The notes under the pieces: model-generated | The model's database searches: none | Told to the model about the DNA's origin: nothing | What the model saw: the letters and a program-made list of their open reading frames with translations, nothing else | DNA from: JACNIV01 sp965370415 | GTDB lineage: Bacteria > Cloacimonadota > Cloacimonadia > Cloacimonadales > TCS61 | Direction: 5' to 3' | Length of the DNA stretch: 64,000 bases | NCBI GenBank assembly: GCA_965370415.1 | Contig: CBDUTJ010000013.1 | Location: forward strand, 1-64,000 | Made by a program: the position numbers and the translations under genes | In this document: piece after piece, positions 25,559-34,511 of the stretch | Numbering within the stretch: position 1 is the stretch's first letter | How the letters are laid out: the number at the start of each line of letters is the position of its first letter

Positions 25559-28500
25559 TTATTTTAGGAGGATCATTTTCTTAACAGAAGTATATCTCCC
25601 ACTGTTGCCTTCTGAAATCATCTTATAGAAATAAATCCCGCTGGAAACAGATTTGCCGTTCTCATCTTTTCCATCCCATACAACTGAATGCTGACCTGCT
25701 GAAAGCTGACCACTGACGAGCTGTTTCACTTTTTGACCTTTCAAATTGTAGATCACAAGCTCCGTGTTCTCCGTGCTCTCTGTGGTTGTAAAAGAGAATG
25801 TAGTGGTTGGATTAAACGGATTAGGATAATTCTGATACAATCGGGCTTTGGTAATCTCCAGAATGATCTGTTCATCAATATTTGTTATTGTATGATTGCA
25901 TGTGAATATCACTTCCCTGGTTTCTCCTTCTGCTAATGAAGGTTGTCCCTGATACCAGATATACATTAAAGCAAAGTTATCTTCAACCACAACCGCAATT
26001 GCGTCGGTATAAATAATTTGAATATCTTCTGCTTTCAGGGGTAGAATTATTGCTGGATGTCGCTCTCCCCATTTACTGGTAAAACCTGGATTCCCTTCTC
26101 TGTTCATGGTGATCCTATATGTTATGGTATCTCTTTCGGTACCTTCATTTATAGTCAGTTCATTTGTAAACAGCGGTTCCATGAACACACCTTCATTGGA
26201 CATCTTTATGTCCATTCCCGGATCTCCATACAGAGCTGAACCGTTCAGATCGTTTGGACTAGCTCCGGGAGTGCTATTCAGCATATCGAATTTCAAAGCA
26301 ATGTTACTAAGGAAATATGATTCCGCCCAGGTATTACTTCTGGCAACTTTATAGAAATACGCTTTTGTTCCGCCATGCTGACAGGAACTTCCTCCTTCCC
26401 CAATCAAATAACCTGTATATTGATAGGCTCCAGCTGTATGAATCCAGCAAGGAGCCATGCTGCTTCCACCCAAAATTTGACCGATATTACAATTACCAAG
26501 TCCGAAAAAAATCTTTGGGGTATCGGAATCTATATTAATATCAGGTCCACTATAAGGATCTCCATAAGCCTGTCCGTTACTGGAGCGGAAAAAACCTTCC
26601 TGACCTGAAGTTGGATAATGCAATTGCCACTGGTTGTGATTCCCGTGTCCACTGGTTACAAATATATCCACCGGATCATAATTAAAAATATCAACGCCTT
26701 CATTTACCATTGTAACCAGCCATTCTGTTCTATCTGTAGGTCCATCATTGAATTCGACGACTTCCAGAGCATCAGGATATTTCACATAATAGCGATTATA
26801 AGTAGCTTCGCTTGTAGATATTCCCTGAGTGTAATAATTTACATTACAGGAAGTAGTTCCACCAATACAGGTTTTCACCTCAAATCCGGTAGGTCCGGAA
26901 ACAAGGTTAAGTGCATCTTGAGCATTATATCCTGTGATGATCCCCCACACTGCATCGCAATATGCATCATCATCCAATGCTCTGGTAAAAGGCCAGACAT
27001 AACTCTGAATAAAATTCGGTGATGCTGTTGACATATCACAGATAAATCCAATATGACTCGGATAATATTCAGCAACATCATCTTGAACTTCGTTTAGTGA
27101 ACTTTCCCAAATAAAAAGCTGCCCGCCATAACGTGCCAGAAGAGCATCTGCAACTGCCTGCCAATCCGGGTCGTTATAGGTTGTTTGCTTGATGATAACT
27201 GCATAGGTAAGCGGTGGAGGTTCTACATAACTAATTATGAATGTTCCATCTGAAATATCTTCAGCAAAATTATTGGAAGCATCGAATACTTGCACTTTTA
27301 TCAGGCATTCTTCGGAAGGAGTATTTGGAACCTGCCAGGAAAAGTTCTGTGGGTTTCCTGCATGGCTAACAATGAATGTCCAGTTTATTCCATTATCGAT
27401 CGAATAAAAGACACTGTCTGTAACAACACCAACATTATCATCAGAATTCCAGGTGACGGAATGCCATTCATACGTTCCCCAATCTTCACCACCATTCGGT
27501 TCGATAACTTCTACTGTGGGCGGCGTAACATCCGCATCGATCGTGAATACAGCATCGGAAATATCTGTTGCAGAATTAGCTCCTCCGTCATAAACTATTA
27601 CTTTTACCAAACATTCTGTGGAAGGTGTATTGGGAATAAGCCATTCACAAACCTGAGGATTTCCGCTGTGAGATGCAATGAATATCCAATTCGTTCCATT
27701 ATCAATAGAATAGAATACGCTATCGGAATTAATGACCAAATAAACCTCGGCAGTCCACTGGATCTGGTGTATTTCACCAACTACCCACACTTCTCCTCCA
27801 TTGGGAATATCTACAGTTACAGTAGAATTCAAGGCAAAATCAATTGTTGTGGTAATGTCTACAATAATTTCTACTTCTGTTACTTCGCCCAAAATATAAG
27901 AATAACCTGCATCACAGGTAACAGTATAATTACCTACCAACTCACTTACCAAAAGACTATCAATGATATAATATCCATCAGCATTGGTGAAGCCAGTATA
28001 TTCAACTCTGGCCTGACTAATAGCAGTTATAAGAGCATCTTCAATAGGTTCATTAGTATTAGCATCTGTTACTGTTCCATTAAGAGAACCATAGAGGATT
28101 ATTGGTTCCAGAATGAAATCATATGTAACAGTTTGACCTTCTAACACTTCTACAACATCAGAAGAATCATAATATCCTTCAGCTGTGCAGGTAATATCAT
28201 GTATACCAACAGGAATATATTCTAAAAGATAAGTCCCATCAAATTCAGTAATATCTGAGATATTACCAATAGATACAATAGCCCCCTCAATGGGTTCTCC
28301 AGTATCAAGGTCTGTTACAGTTCCATCAACATTGCCAAAAGCATATAGTATAGCTATACCCTTATCAGTAATGATATCCATCACCCCAAAGGAATCGTAG
28401 AAGTAAACATCTCCAAAAGTAAGAGAATCTCCAATGGTGCTTAAAACCTGAAATACGATGTCTGCAATTAGCCCTTCCCCTTCAGGTGCCTCAAGCGTAT

Positions 28501-28912
28501 CTGTGCCTGCTAATGTATAAGCAATACTTAAGACACCGGGAGTAGAAGTATCAATCATCCAGCCAAGTGCAGTGCCACCATTAGTTGTAAGAATGTTCGG
28601 TTCATAAGTAATGGGATTTATAGCAGTAGCGGTTATATACTCAAGCTGATTTGAGTTATAGTTAGCTTCAAATTCATAAGTGTCTAAATTATGAACATTT
28701 ATAGCATAGACATCCAACCTTATGTAATCACCCACACCAGGTGTTGTCATTGTAGTATCATTCTGGTTGCCATAAGTTGTAGTATTCAAGTCAAATCTTA
28801 TACCAGCATTCTCATTAGGACCTCTTTTATTCCTAAAAGTATCCGGAGCTGTTTGAGCTATCAGTAAAGCTGTAATTACAAATAGACATAATAAAATAAT
28901 TAATTTTTTCAT
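25559..28912 (-). CDS. T9SS-exported gingipain-like peptidase (C25 family)
   Basis: The 1117-residue protein starts at 28912 (GGAGGG 5 nt upstream) and has a signal peptide (MKKLIILLCLFVITALLIA). Domains in order: a cohesin-like module (about 30-190); two carboxypeptidase-regulatory-like modules (about 195-360, 'GTVTDxxTGEPIEGA' type); two copies of a 'PNGGE-W' Ig-like module (about 370-565); and a caspase-like catalytic domain (about 580-870) with TSGHGNHNQW (His756) and GLGNCNIGQ (Cys808), the His-Cys pair of peptidase C25. An Ig-like module and a T9SS type A sorting domain (NYPNPFNPTTTFSF...YTSVKKMILLK) close it. It is likely an extracellular cysteine protease. C25 members also include the T9SS sortase PorU, but that protein lacks such a sorting domain. 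Confidence 0.88.
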   Translation of the reverse strand: MKKLIILLCLFVITALLIAQTAPDTFRNKRGPNENAGIRFDLNTTTYGNQNDTTMTTPGVGDYIRLDVYAINVHNLDTYEFEANYNSNQLEYITATAINPITYEPNILTTNGGTALGWMIDTSTPGVLSIAYTLAGTDTLEAPEGEGLIADIVFQVLSTIGDSLTFGDVYFYDSFGVMDIITDKGIAILYAFGNVDGTVTDLDTGEPIEGAIVSIGNISDITEFDGTYLLEYIPVGIHDITCTAEGYYDSSDVVEVLEGQTVTYDFILEPIILYGSLNGTVTDANTNEPIEDALITAISQARVEYTGFTNADGYYIIDSLLVSELVGNYTVTCDAGYSYILGEVTEVEIIVDITTTIDFALNSTVTVDIPNGGEVWVVGEIHQIQWTAEVYLVINSDSVFYSIDNGTNWIFIASHSGNPQVCEWLIPNTPSTECLVKVIVYDGGANSATDISDAVFTIDADVTPPTVEVIEPNGGEDWGTYEWHSVTWNSDDNVGVVTDSVFYSIDNGINWTFIVSHAGNPQNFSWQVPNTPSEECLIKVQVFDASNNFAEDISDGTFIISYVEPPPLTYAVIIKQTTYNDPDWQAVADALLARYGGQLFIWESSLNEVQDDVAEYYPSHIGFICDMSTASPNFIQSYVWPFTRALDDDAYCDAVWGIITGYNAQDALNLVSGPTGFEVKTCIGGTTSCNVNYYTQGISTSEATYNRYYVKYPDALEVVEFNDGPTDRTEWLVTMVNEGVDIFNYDPVDIFVTSGHGNHNQWQLHYPTSGQEGFFRSSNGQAYGDPYSGPDINIDSDTPKIFFGLGNCNIGQILGGSSMAPCWIHTAGAYQYTGYLIGEGGSSCQHGGTKAYFYKVARSNTWAESYFLSNIALKFDMLNSTPGASPNDLNGSALYGDPGMDIKMSNEGVFMEPLFTNELTINEGTERDTITYRITMNREGNPGFTSKWGERHPAIILPLKAEDIQIIYTDAIAVVVEDNFALMYIWYQGQPSLAEGETREVIFTCNHTITNIDEQIILEITKARLYQNYPNPFNPTTTFSFTTTESTENTELVIYNLKGQKVKQLVSGQLSAGQHSVVWDGKDENGKSVSSGIYFYKMISEGNSGRYTSVKKMILLK

Positions 28913-29029
28913 CTTTTCCCTCCATAAATATAAGGAAAAAATAAAGATATTTCTTATTGATATTAACATTATATTTTCCTTATGTTGTTCTTTCTACCAA
29001 ATATCGCATTGGGAGAAAGATTTATTAAT

Positions 29030-29800
29030 TTAATTATTTGCAGTAATTCTGTAAAACTTTTTTAAACCAACAATATCAATAATTACTTCACCAATATCAG
29101 TCACTGTAGCTTCCAGAGTATTAAACAAACCATTTGGATCATCATCGCTGTAAATATTGTATTCCAAACCCTCGTTAACCCAGGTGATTTTGATACTATC
29201 TCCATCAGCAACTATTTCAATATTTACATTTTCAGGTGGATCAGGAAGTAGTATAGTTAATATAGCAGTACCCTTATCGGTGATGATATCCATAACCCCA
29301 AAGGAATTGTAGTAGTAAACATCTCCAAAGCTCAGCGTTCCATAAGTATCTACAAGAGACAGAAATACAATGTCTGCAATTAGTCCCTCTCCTTCCGGTG
29401 CTTCAAGAGGATCTGTGCCTGCTAATGTATAAGCAAGGCTTAGGACTCCCGGAGTAGAAGTATCAATCATCCAACCGAGTGCAGTACCACCATTAGATTC
29501 AAGGATGTTCCCTTCAAAAGTGATGGGATTTGTAGCTGTAGCTGTTACATATTCAAGCTCTGATGAGTTATAGATTACTTCAAACTCATAGGTATCTAAA
29601 TTTTGAACTTCAGTACAATACACATCTAAACGTATATAAGTTCCTGCAGATTGTGAGGGTACGCTGGTCAGATTCTGGTTACCGGGAGTGGTTGCATCCA
29701 GATCAAAAACTATACCTGCATTCTCATTTGGACCGGCAAAAACTAGTGACCTGAAAAATAAACTTATCCCTAATATTAAAATTAATCTTTTCTTTTTCAT
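29030..29800 (-). CDS. secreted cohesin-like domain protein
   Basis: The 256-residue protein has a signal peptide (MKKKRLILILGISLFFRSLVFA). It then has one cohesin-like beta module (about 24-185, AGTYIRLDVYCTEVQNLDTY...GLIADIVF...GVMDIITDKG), shared with both neighbouring genes, and a fibronectin-III-like C-terminus (PPENVNIEIVADGDSIKITW...KKFYRITANN). There is no T9SS sorting domain, so it may stay periplasmic or be released with another carrier. 385 bp of its coding sequence is identical to part of the next gene, which indicates very recent gene conversion or duplication. Cohesins bind dockerins, and the adjacent protein carries a dockerin-like segment. Confidence 0.75.
   Translation of the reverse strand: MKKKRLILILGISLFFRSLVFAGPNENAGIVFDLDATTPGNQNLTSVPSQSAGTYIRLDVYCTEVQNLDTYEFEVIYNSSELEYVTATATNPITFEGNILESNGGTALGWMIDTSTPGVLSLAYTLAGTDPLEAPEGEGLIADIVFLSLVDTYGTLSFGDVYYYNSFGVMDIITDKGTAILTILLPDPPENVNIEIVADGDSIKITWVNEGLEYNIYSDDDPNGLFNTLEATVTDIGEVIIDIVGLKKFYRITANN
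29337..29721. repeat. 385-bp identical duplicate, copy 1
   Basis: Base-for-base identical by eye to 31178-31562. It encodes most of the cohesin-like module. The flanks diverge abruptly on both sides. Confidence 0.9.
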
Positions 29801-30004
29801 TTTTTTTCCTTTATTCCATATAAATAAAGGATTTTCTATTTTTCGACTATCCCCGATGCAAGCATACGAGGTATTTCACCGAAAAATTAACACTTCGTGT
29901 TACCGAAAATCCTCAAAACAAAAATATTTTTTCAGAAACCCCGGGGCAAGCCCCCGAGGAATTCTTTAGATTAAATACAGAACTCTTTCTCTTTTTTTTT
30001 TGAT

Positions 30005-30060
30005 TAAACCATTGCGAAGGTCAAGATGCCTTTGATAGTATCACAACCTTCGCAAGGTTT
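30005..30060. repeat. intergenic hairpin, CCATTGCGAAGGT arms
   Basis: ACCATTGCGAAGGT and ACCTTCGCAAGGTT form inverted arms around a ~22-nt loop directly after the stop codon of the 30067 gene. It probably acts as a transcript end or is a dispersed palindromic repeat; a T-run is present on the minus side only weakly. Just to its left, 29850-29960 holds other short palindromes (for example AACACTTCGTGTT). Confidence 0.5.
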
Positions 30061-30066
30061 TTATCA

Positions 30067-32598
30067 CTATTTCAGTAACATCATTTTCTTCACTTCAGAA
30101 TAGCTTTCAGATTTCAGTTTGTAGAAATAAACTCCGGAAGCATTATCTTTTGAATTCCATTCGTAGTTATGAGCACCAGCTTCAAAGATTTTGGATTCGA
30201 CTGCCTGACCTTTAATGTTGTAGATAGTCAAGTCAGCAGTTTCACCTTCTTTGATGTCGAATTGAATAAATGTGGTCGGGTTGAATGGATTCGGATAGTT
30301 ACCATAAAGTAATGTTGTAGATGGAAGTTCGGGAATGATTGCACCCTCTGGAATGGTAAGTGAAATAGGACCGTAAATTCCAGTATCATTGGAATAGCTC
30401 ACGTTCTCTAACCAATACCAGTAGGTGTTATTTTCCACAACCGGGTATTCATCCTGGAAAGTATAATCTGTAGGTTCGGAAGTAGTTCCTGCACCTTCGA
30501 TCAATCCTGCTACATTAATTTGAATAGTATTATCATCTTCGAGAGCAGTATCGCTTTCGCCACGATAGATATTCCAACCCATATTGTTGCTTTCACTTTG
30601 AGTAGTCCACAGGATATTTAAATTATCTGCATCAAACTCAGCTGCAAAGTTTGTTAGTGTTACTGGAAGAGGATTATCATCACCATTTCCCATAACGTAC
30701 CATGAGAAACTAGTTGCAGTAAATGTAACATAATAAAGTGATGTTAATAGATTCCAGCTTGTTGCAGTAGCTTCTTGCCATGAGCTTCCACCATCTGTGC
30801 TGACTACTATTATGGGATCACTATTTCCAACAGGAACAGGAGTAGCCCAGGTAAAAGTAACACCTACAGGAAATCCACCTGTATAGCCTGATGCATCAAT
30901 ATCAAACCATAAATTTAGTGCATTACCAGGAAATGGTAAGGTTCCGGGTGGAGTATCATATTGACTTATAGTAATGCTGCCACCACCTGCAGGTGGGTCT
31001 ATTGTAACAGTGCTTCCACCAGATCCACCGCCACCGTCAAAATCAAAATCAACAGGGTTTGCATCTGGAATGGGTAAAGTGACTGCTTCGCCTTCACCAA
31101 TCGAAGCTGTACCCTTATTTGTAATGAGATCCATTACACCATAGGTATCGTAAAAGTAAACATCTCCAAAGCTAAGAGTTCCATAAGTATCTACAAGAGA
31201 CAGAAATACAATGTCTGCAATTAGTCCCTCTCCTTCCGGTGCTTCAAGAGGATCTGTGCCTGCTAATGTATAAGCAAGGCTTAGGACTCCCGGAGTAGAA
31301 GTATCAATCATCCAACCGAGTGCAGTACCACCATTAGATTCAAGGATGTTCCCTTCAAAAGTGATGGGATTTGTAGCTGTAGCTGTTACATATTCAAGCT
31401 CTGATGAGTTATAGATTACTTCAAACTCATAGGTATCTAAATTTTGAACTTCAGTACAATACACATCTAAACGTATATAAGTTCCTGCAGATTGTGAGGG
31501 TACGCTGGTCAGATTCTGGTTACCGGGAGTGGTTGCATCCAGATCAAAAACTATACCTGCATCCTCGTTTGGTCCTCTTCCATTCCTCCCGCCTTGACCG
31601 GATCTTGTTGGAGGTGCGCCTTCGTGCCAGTGGTCTCCGAAAACCTGAAGGTCGGCAGCATCAATAATATTATCCGGCACCAGGTCGTAAAGAGCATCCC
31701 AACCCGGATCTGTATCAACAAAATGCCAATGGTCACCCAATAACTGCAAGTCTGCAGCATCTACATAACCATCAGAATTGAAATCACCTATAATGGGCGG
31801 CATGACTTCAATAATACGATTATGAAGATAATCAGCTATTAATGTATTACCATTATCCAGACGCTCAGCATCCTCTGGGTTATTAAGTCCAGTACTGTAA
31901 TCCCATACTATTGTGCCGTCTGTTTCCACCTCTATCACGCTGTCACCGCCAGTAATCAATGTATTACCACTTGGCAGACGTTCTGCATCATAGGGGTAGG
32001 TAAAACTAGTGCTGTATTGCCATACTATTGTGCCGGCTGTGTTGACTTCAATAACTTCGTTTTTCTTTGCGATCAATGTATTACCGTTCGACAGGCGTTT
32101 AGCATCAGTTGGGTAATTATAATAACCACCAATGGTATAGGTCCATACTATTACACCGGCTGAAGTTACCTCTATCACTTTTGAATGATAATAGTCATCT
32201 ATCAATGTATTGCCACTCACCAAACGTTGAGCACTCCTTGGATAATAAAGTCCAGTATTGTATTGCCATACTATTGTGCCGGCTGTGTTCACCTCTATCA
32301 CGCGATGATTAGAATAATCACAAATCAATGTATTACCATCCGATAGGCGTTCAACACTAGTTGCATTATGAATTCCAGTATTGTATTCCCATACTAATGT
32401 GCCGGCTGTGGTTAGCTCCTGCACGGTATTTATCCCACCGAACAATGTATTACCATTGGACAAACGTTCAACAGAGCGTGGGCCGTTAAGTCCTGTGAGT
32501 TCCCAAACTATTGTATTCGCCATTGCTGGTTTAGGTAACCAGGCAATGATAGCTATTGCTATCATGAGTATGTAAATTCCTAATCTTTTATTTTTCAT
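30067..32598 (-). CDS. T9SS-exported propeller-dockerin-cohesin protein
   Basis: The 843-residue protein has a signal peptide (about 1-27). Six or so ~40-residue repeats of the type 'RLSNGNTLI...VIEVNTAGTIVWQYNTG' follow (28-268), a PQQ/NHL-like propeller. Next is a dockerin-like segment (about 271-325) with two calcium-loop-like stretches, DFNSDGYVDAADLQLLGDHW and DNIIDAADLQVFGDHW. A cohesin-like module (about 345-505), an Ig-like region and a FN3-like region (LPVTLTNFAAEFDADNLNILW) precede the T9SS type A sorting domain (YPNPFNPTTFIQF...SYSEVKKMMLLK). Combining a dockerin-like and a cohesin-like module in one exported protein suggests self-assembly or scaffolding outside the cell. The start has AAGGAG upstream. 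Confidence 0.85.
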   Translation of the reverse strand: MKNKRLGIYILMIAIAIIAWLPKPAMANTIVWELTGLNGPRSVERLSNGNTLFGGINTVQELTTAGTLVWEYNTGIHNATSVERLSDGNTLICDYSNHRVIEVNTAGTIVWQYNTGLYYPRSAQRLVSGNTLIDDYYHSKVIEVTSAGVIVWTYTIGGYYNYPTDAKRLSNGNTLIAKKNEVIEVNTAGTIVWQYSTSFTYPYDAERLPSGNTLITGGDSVIEVETDGTIVWDYSTGLNNPEDAERLDNGNTLIADYLHNRIIEVMPPIIGDFNSDGYVDAADLQLLGDHWHFVDTDPGWDALYDLVPDNIIDAADLQVFGDHWHEGAPPTRSGQGGRNGRGPNEDAGIVFDLDATTPGNQNLTSVPSQSAGTYIRLDVYCTEVQNLDTYEFEVIYNSSELEYVTATATNPITFEGNILESNGGTALGWMIDTSTPGVLSLAYTLAGTDPLEAPEGEGLIADIVFLSLVDTYGTLSFGDVYFYDTYGVMDLITNKGTASIGEGEAVTLPIPDANPVDFDFDGGGGSGGSTVTIDPPAGGGSITISQYDTPPGTLPFPGNALNLWFDIDASGYTGGFPVGVTFTWATPVPVGNSDPIIVVSTDGGSSWQEATATSWNLLTSLYYVTFTATSFSWYVMGNGDDNPLPVTLTNFAAEFDADNLNILWTTQSESNNMGWNIYRGESDTALEDDNTIQINVAGLIEGAGTTSEPTDYTFQDEYPVVENNTYWYWLENVSYSNDTGIYGPISLTIPEGAIIPELPSTTLLYGNYPNPFNPTTFIQFDIKEGETADLTIYNIKGQAVESKIFEAGAHNYEWNSKDNASGVYFYKLKSESYSEVKKMMLLK
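31178..31562. repeat. 385-bp identical duplicate, copy 2
   Basis: Second copy of 29337-29721, inside the cohesin-like module of the propeller-dockerin protein. Confidence 0.9.
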
Positions 32599-32751
32599 CT
32601 TATTCTCCTTAATTCCCGTGAATTCTCTTTTTACTTCATCGGGTTTTTCCCGTTAAAACGGGATTTGTTTTTTACTTTTTTCTATCGTTCCTGCTCGGCA
32701 GCTGCCGGATGGGAACGAGAACTAATATCTTTTCCTTTTTTTCTTTCTACC

Positions 32752-32796
32752 CCGTATAGAGAATCCGTCAGGTGACGGACTAACGGGATTTGCCAA
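32752..32796. repeat. CCGTCAGGT palindromic repeat, copy 1
   Basis: CCCGT...CCGTCA-GG-TGACGG...ACGGG nested palindrome. It shares the core layout and the strings CCGTCAGGT and ACTAACG with 32869-32921. Confidence 0.6.
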
Positions 32797-32868
32797 AAAA
32801 ACTTGACACAAATTTAAATGATTTGAGAAAATACATTTTGTGTTAAGTAACCCTTAGAGGTTAAAGCA

Positions 32869-32921
32869 TGATCCACCCCGTTTAGGAACCCGTCAGGTTC
32901 CGAACTAACGAGGTGGATCAT
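32869..32921. repeat. CCGTCAGGT palindromic repeat, copy 2
   Basis: TGATCCACC...GGAACC-CGTCA-GGTTCC...GGTGGATCA nested palindrome, with the shared string GAACTAACG. It probably belongs to a dispersed intergenic repeat family of this genome. Confidence 0.65.
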
Positions 32922-33105
32922 TATGGACATTTTAATATTTTATACATACTGACTCCTTTCTTTTCCTTGTTTTTTTATAGCAACTAAGAATACGAAATAA
33001 CACGAATAAAGATTCCCAATCGGGGTTGGGAATGACAGCTATGGTGAGAAGGCAGAATCCGTTGCCTACCTGAGCTTGACGGAGTCAAGCACCATAAATA
33101 TGAAA

Positions 33106-34497
33106 TTATTTTAATATAACACATTTCTTAGTATCCTTAAAATCACCGGCAGTAATACGATAGAAATAGATTCCGGAACTTATATCCTCAGCATTCCAAA
33201 CAACAGAATAATTACCTGCCTGTTGAAATTCATTAACAAGTGTTTCTACTAATTGACCTTTGATATTATAAATCTTTAGTGACGCTTTGCTGGATTTCGG
33301 AAGAGCATATGAAATTGTAGTTTGCGGGTTAAAAGGGTTAGGATAATTATTTAAAATAAAAGAAGCATTTTCTATAGATGTTGTCATCTCATCATCAATT
33401 CCAACTGGTATTATTGGGCTGGCATACTCCAGGTCATAAGCATTCTGGTCGAAATAAGCGATACGAGGATGCTCCTGGTTATCTAAAGCTATTCGACAGT
33501 ACCAACCGCCTCCCATTGGTTGGTTTACTACCTCATTATGCCAATTTGAGCCATCCCAATATTTATACCATAAATTCCAGTTAGAACCAAGAGCTTGGTA
33601 ATAAGCAATATGAGGAAAATCCTGGCTGTCTAATACAAGTGAATTAAAAGCTCCCGCATAATTTTCGCCGATTGTTGTAATGATCCAATCTGAACCATCC
33701 CATCTTGCATATCTCATATCACCACTATCTCTATAATATATTATGTGTGGAAAATCCTGGCTGTCCAATTTCAATGAAATATCTATGCTGCCAACATTTC
33801 CCCCGAAATATTCTACAAAATAGAAATCCCAACCGGTACCGTTCCATTTAACATAATTAAGGTTATTACCGTCTCCATAATAGGCAATACACGGGTTATC
33901 ATTGGAATCAAGTTCAAGTGAAGTACCCCAGGCAAGACCATTAGACACAATCTCAATTTCCCAAGTTTGACCATTCCAGGATGCGTATTTCAAACAGTCA
34001 CCGTAATTATCATAATAACTGATATGTGGATATCCCAGACTATCAAGTTTTAAAGAATTAAATTCACCAACCCGCCCTGATTCATAATCTACCACCTGAA
34101 GGTCCCAGTATGTTCCTGTCCAAACAGCATATTTAAGACAATAACTATCACCATCATCCCCTGTATAACTGATATGTGGATGATTATTACTATCTATTGC
34201 AATAGAAGTAACATCAGCAACAGGATATGTAATGTTTGACTGATCCACCATAGAGATTTCCCAATCTGTTCCATTCCAGAAGGCATATCTGATTATACTT
34301 GGTGGTGGCATATTAGGATAAAGTCTGCCTATGTAATAAGCAATATGTGGATAGTCAAAGTTATCAAGAGCAAGCGAAAGGTATCGTCTATGTTGATTTA
34401 ATAAATCAGGATCAACAACCTCTATCTCCCATTCATAGGCAACAATTGCTCCTGAAATACCCAGAAGCATAACTATTAAAGCGATTACTTTTTTCAT
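33106..34497 (-). CDS. T9SS-exported propeller protein (SxxxPHIxYY repeats)
   Basis: The 463-residue protein has a signal peptide (MKKVIALIVMLLGISGAIVA) and about seven ~46-residue repeats of the form 'SLKLDSQDFPHIAYYxxxGDLRYARWDGSDWxxxxV', a predicted beta-propeller. A T9SS type A sorting domain ends it (NYPNPFNPQTTISYALPKSS...FKDTKKCVILK). The ~230 bp encoding this domain differs by a single visible base from that of the next gene upstream. AAAGGAG precedes the ATG. The gap to the upstream gene is only 14 bp, so the two are probably co-transcribed. Likely extracellular; ligand unknown. Confidence 0.85.
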   Translation of the reverse strand: MKKVIALIVMLLGISGAIVAYEWEIEVVDPDLLNQHRRYLSLALDNFDYPHIAYYIGRLYPNMPPPSIIRYAFWNGTDWEISMVDQSNITYPVADVTSIAIDSNNHPHISYTGDDGDSYCLKYAVWTGTYWDLQVVDYESGRVGEFNSLKLDSLGYPHISYYDNYGDCLKYASWNGQTWEIEIVSNGLAWGTSLELDSNDNPCIAYYGDGNNLNYVKWNGTGWDFYFVEYFGGNVGSIDISLKLDSQDFPHIIYYRDSGDMRYARWDGSDWIITTIGENYAGAFNSLVLDSQDFPHIAYYQALGSNWNLWYKYWDGSNWHNEVVNQPMGGGWYCRIALDNQEHPRIAYFDQNAYDLEYASPIIPVGIDDEMTTSIENASFILNNYPNPFNPQTTISYALPKSSKASLKIYNIKGQLVETLVNEFQQAGNYSVVWNAEDISSGIYFYRITAGDFKDTKKCVILK

Positions 34498-34511
34498 GAT
34501 ATTCTACTCCT

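Larger units (their letters stand above)
32599..33105. other. intergenic region rich in palindromes
   Basis: About 500 bp without a gene. It holds the leader of the 30067-32598 gene, several GC-richer palindromes (listed separately), a short CCCGTTAAAACGGG palindrome near 32650, and a GTTCC...GGGAAC palindrome around 32688-32718. No RNA gene recognised. Confidence 0.5.

Noticed and set aside
27290..28144. Long plus-strand ORF of 284 codons
   Set aside because: Lies entirely opposite the C25 peptidase gene, which has strong domain evidence; it is an antisense shadow.
25559..28912. C25 protein as the T9SS sortase PorU
   Set aside because: It carries its own sorting domain and many Ig/cohesin modules, so it is cargo. 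PorU is itself not cleaved cargo of this type.
29337..31562. Possible insertion sequence bounded by the 385-bp repeats
   Set aside because: The repeats are coding and in frame within cohesin-like modules, and no transposase lies between them. Module duplication explains them better.
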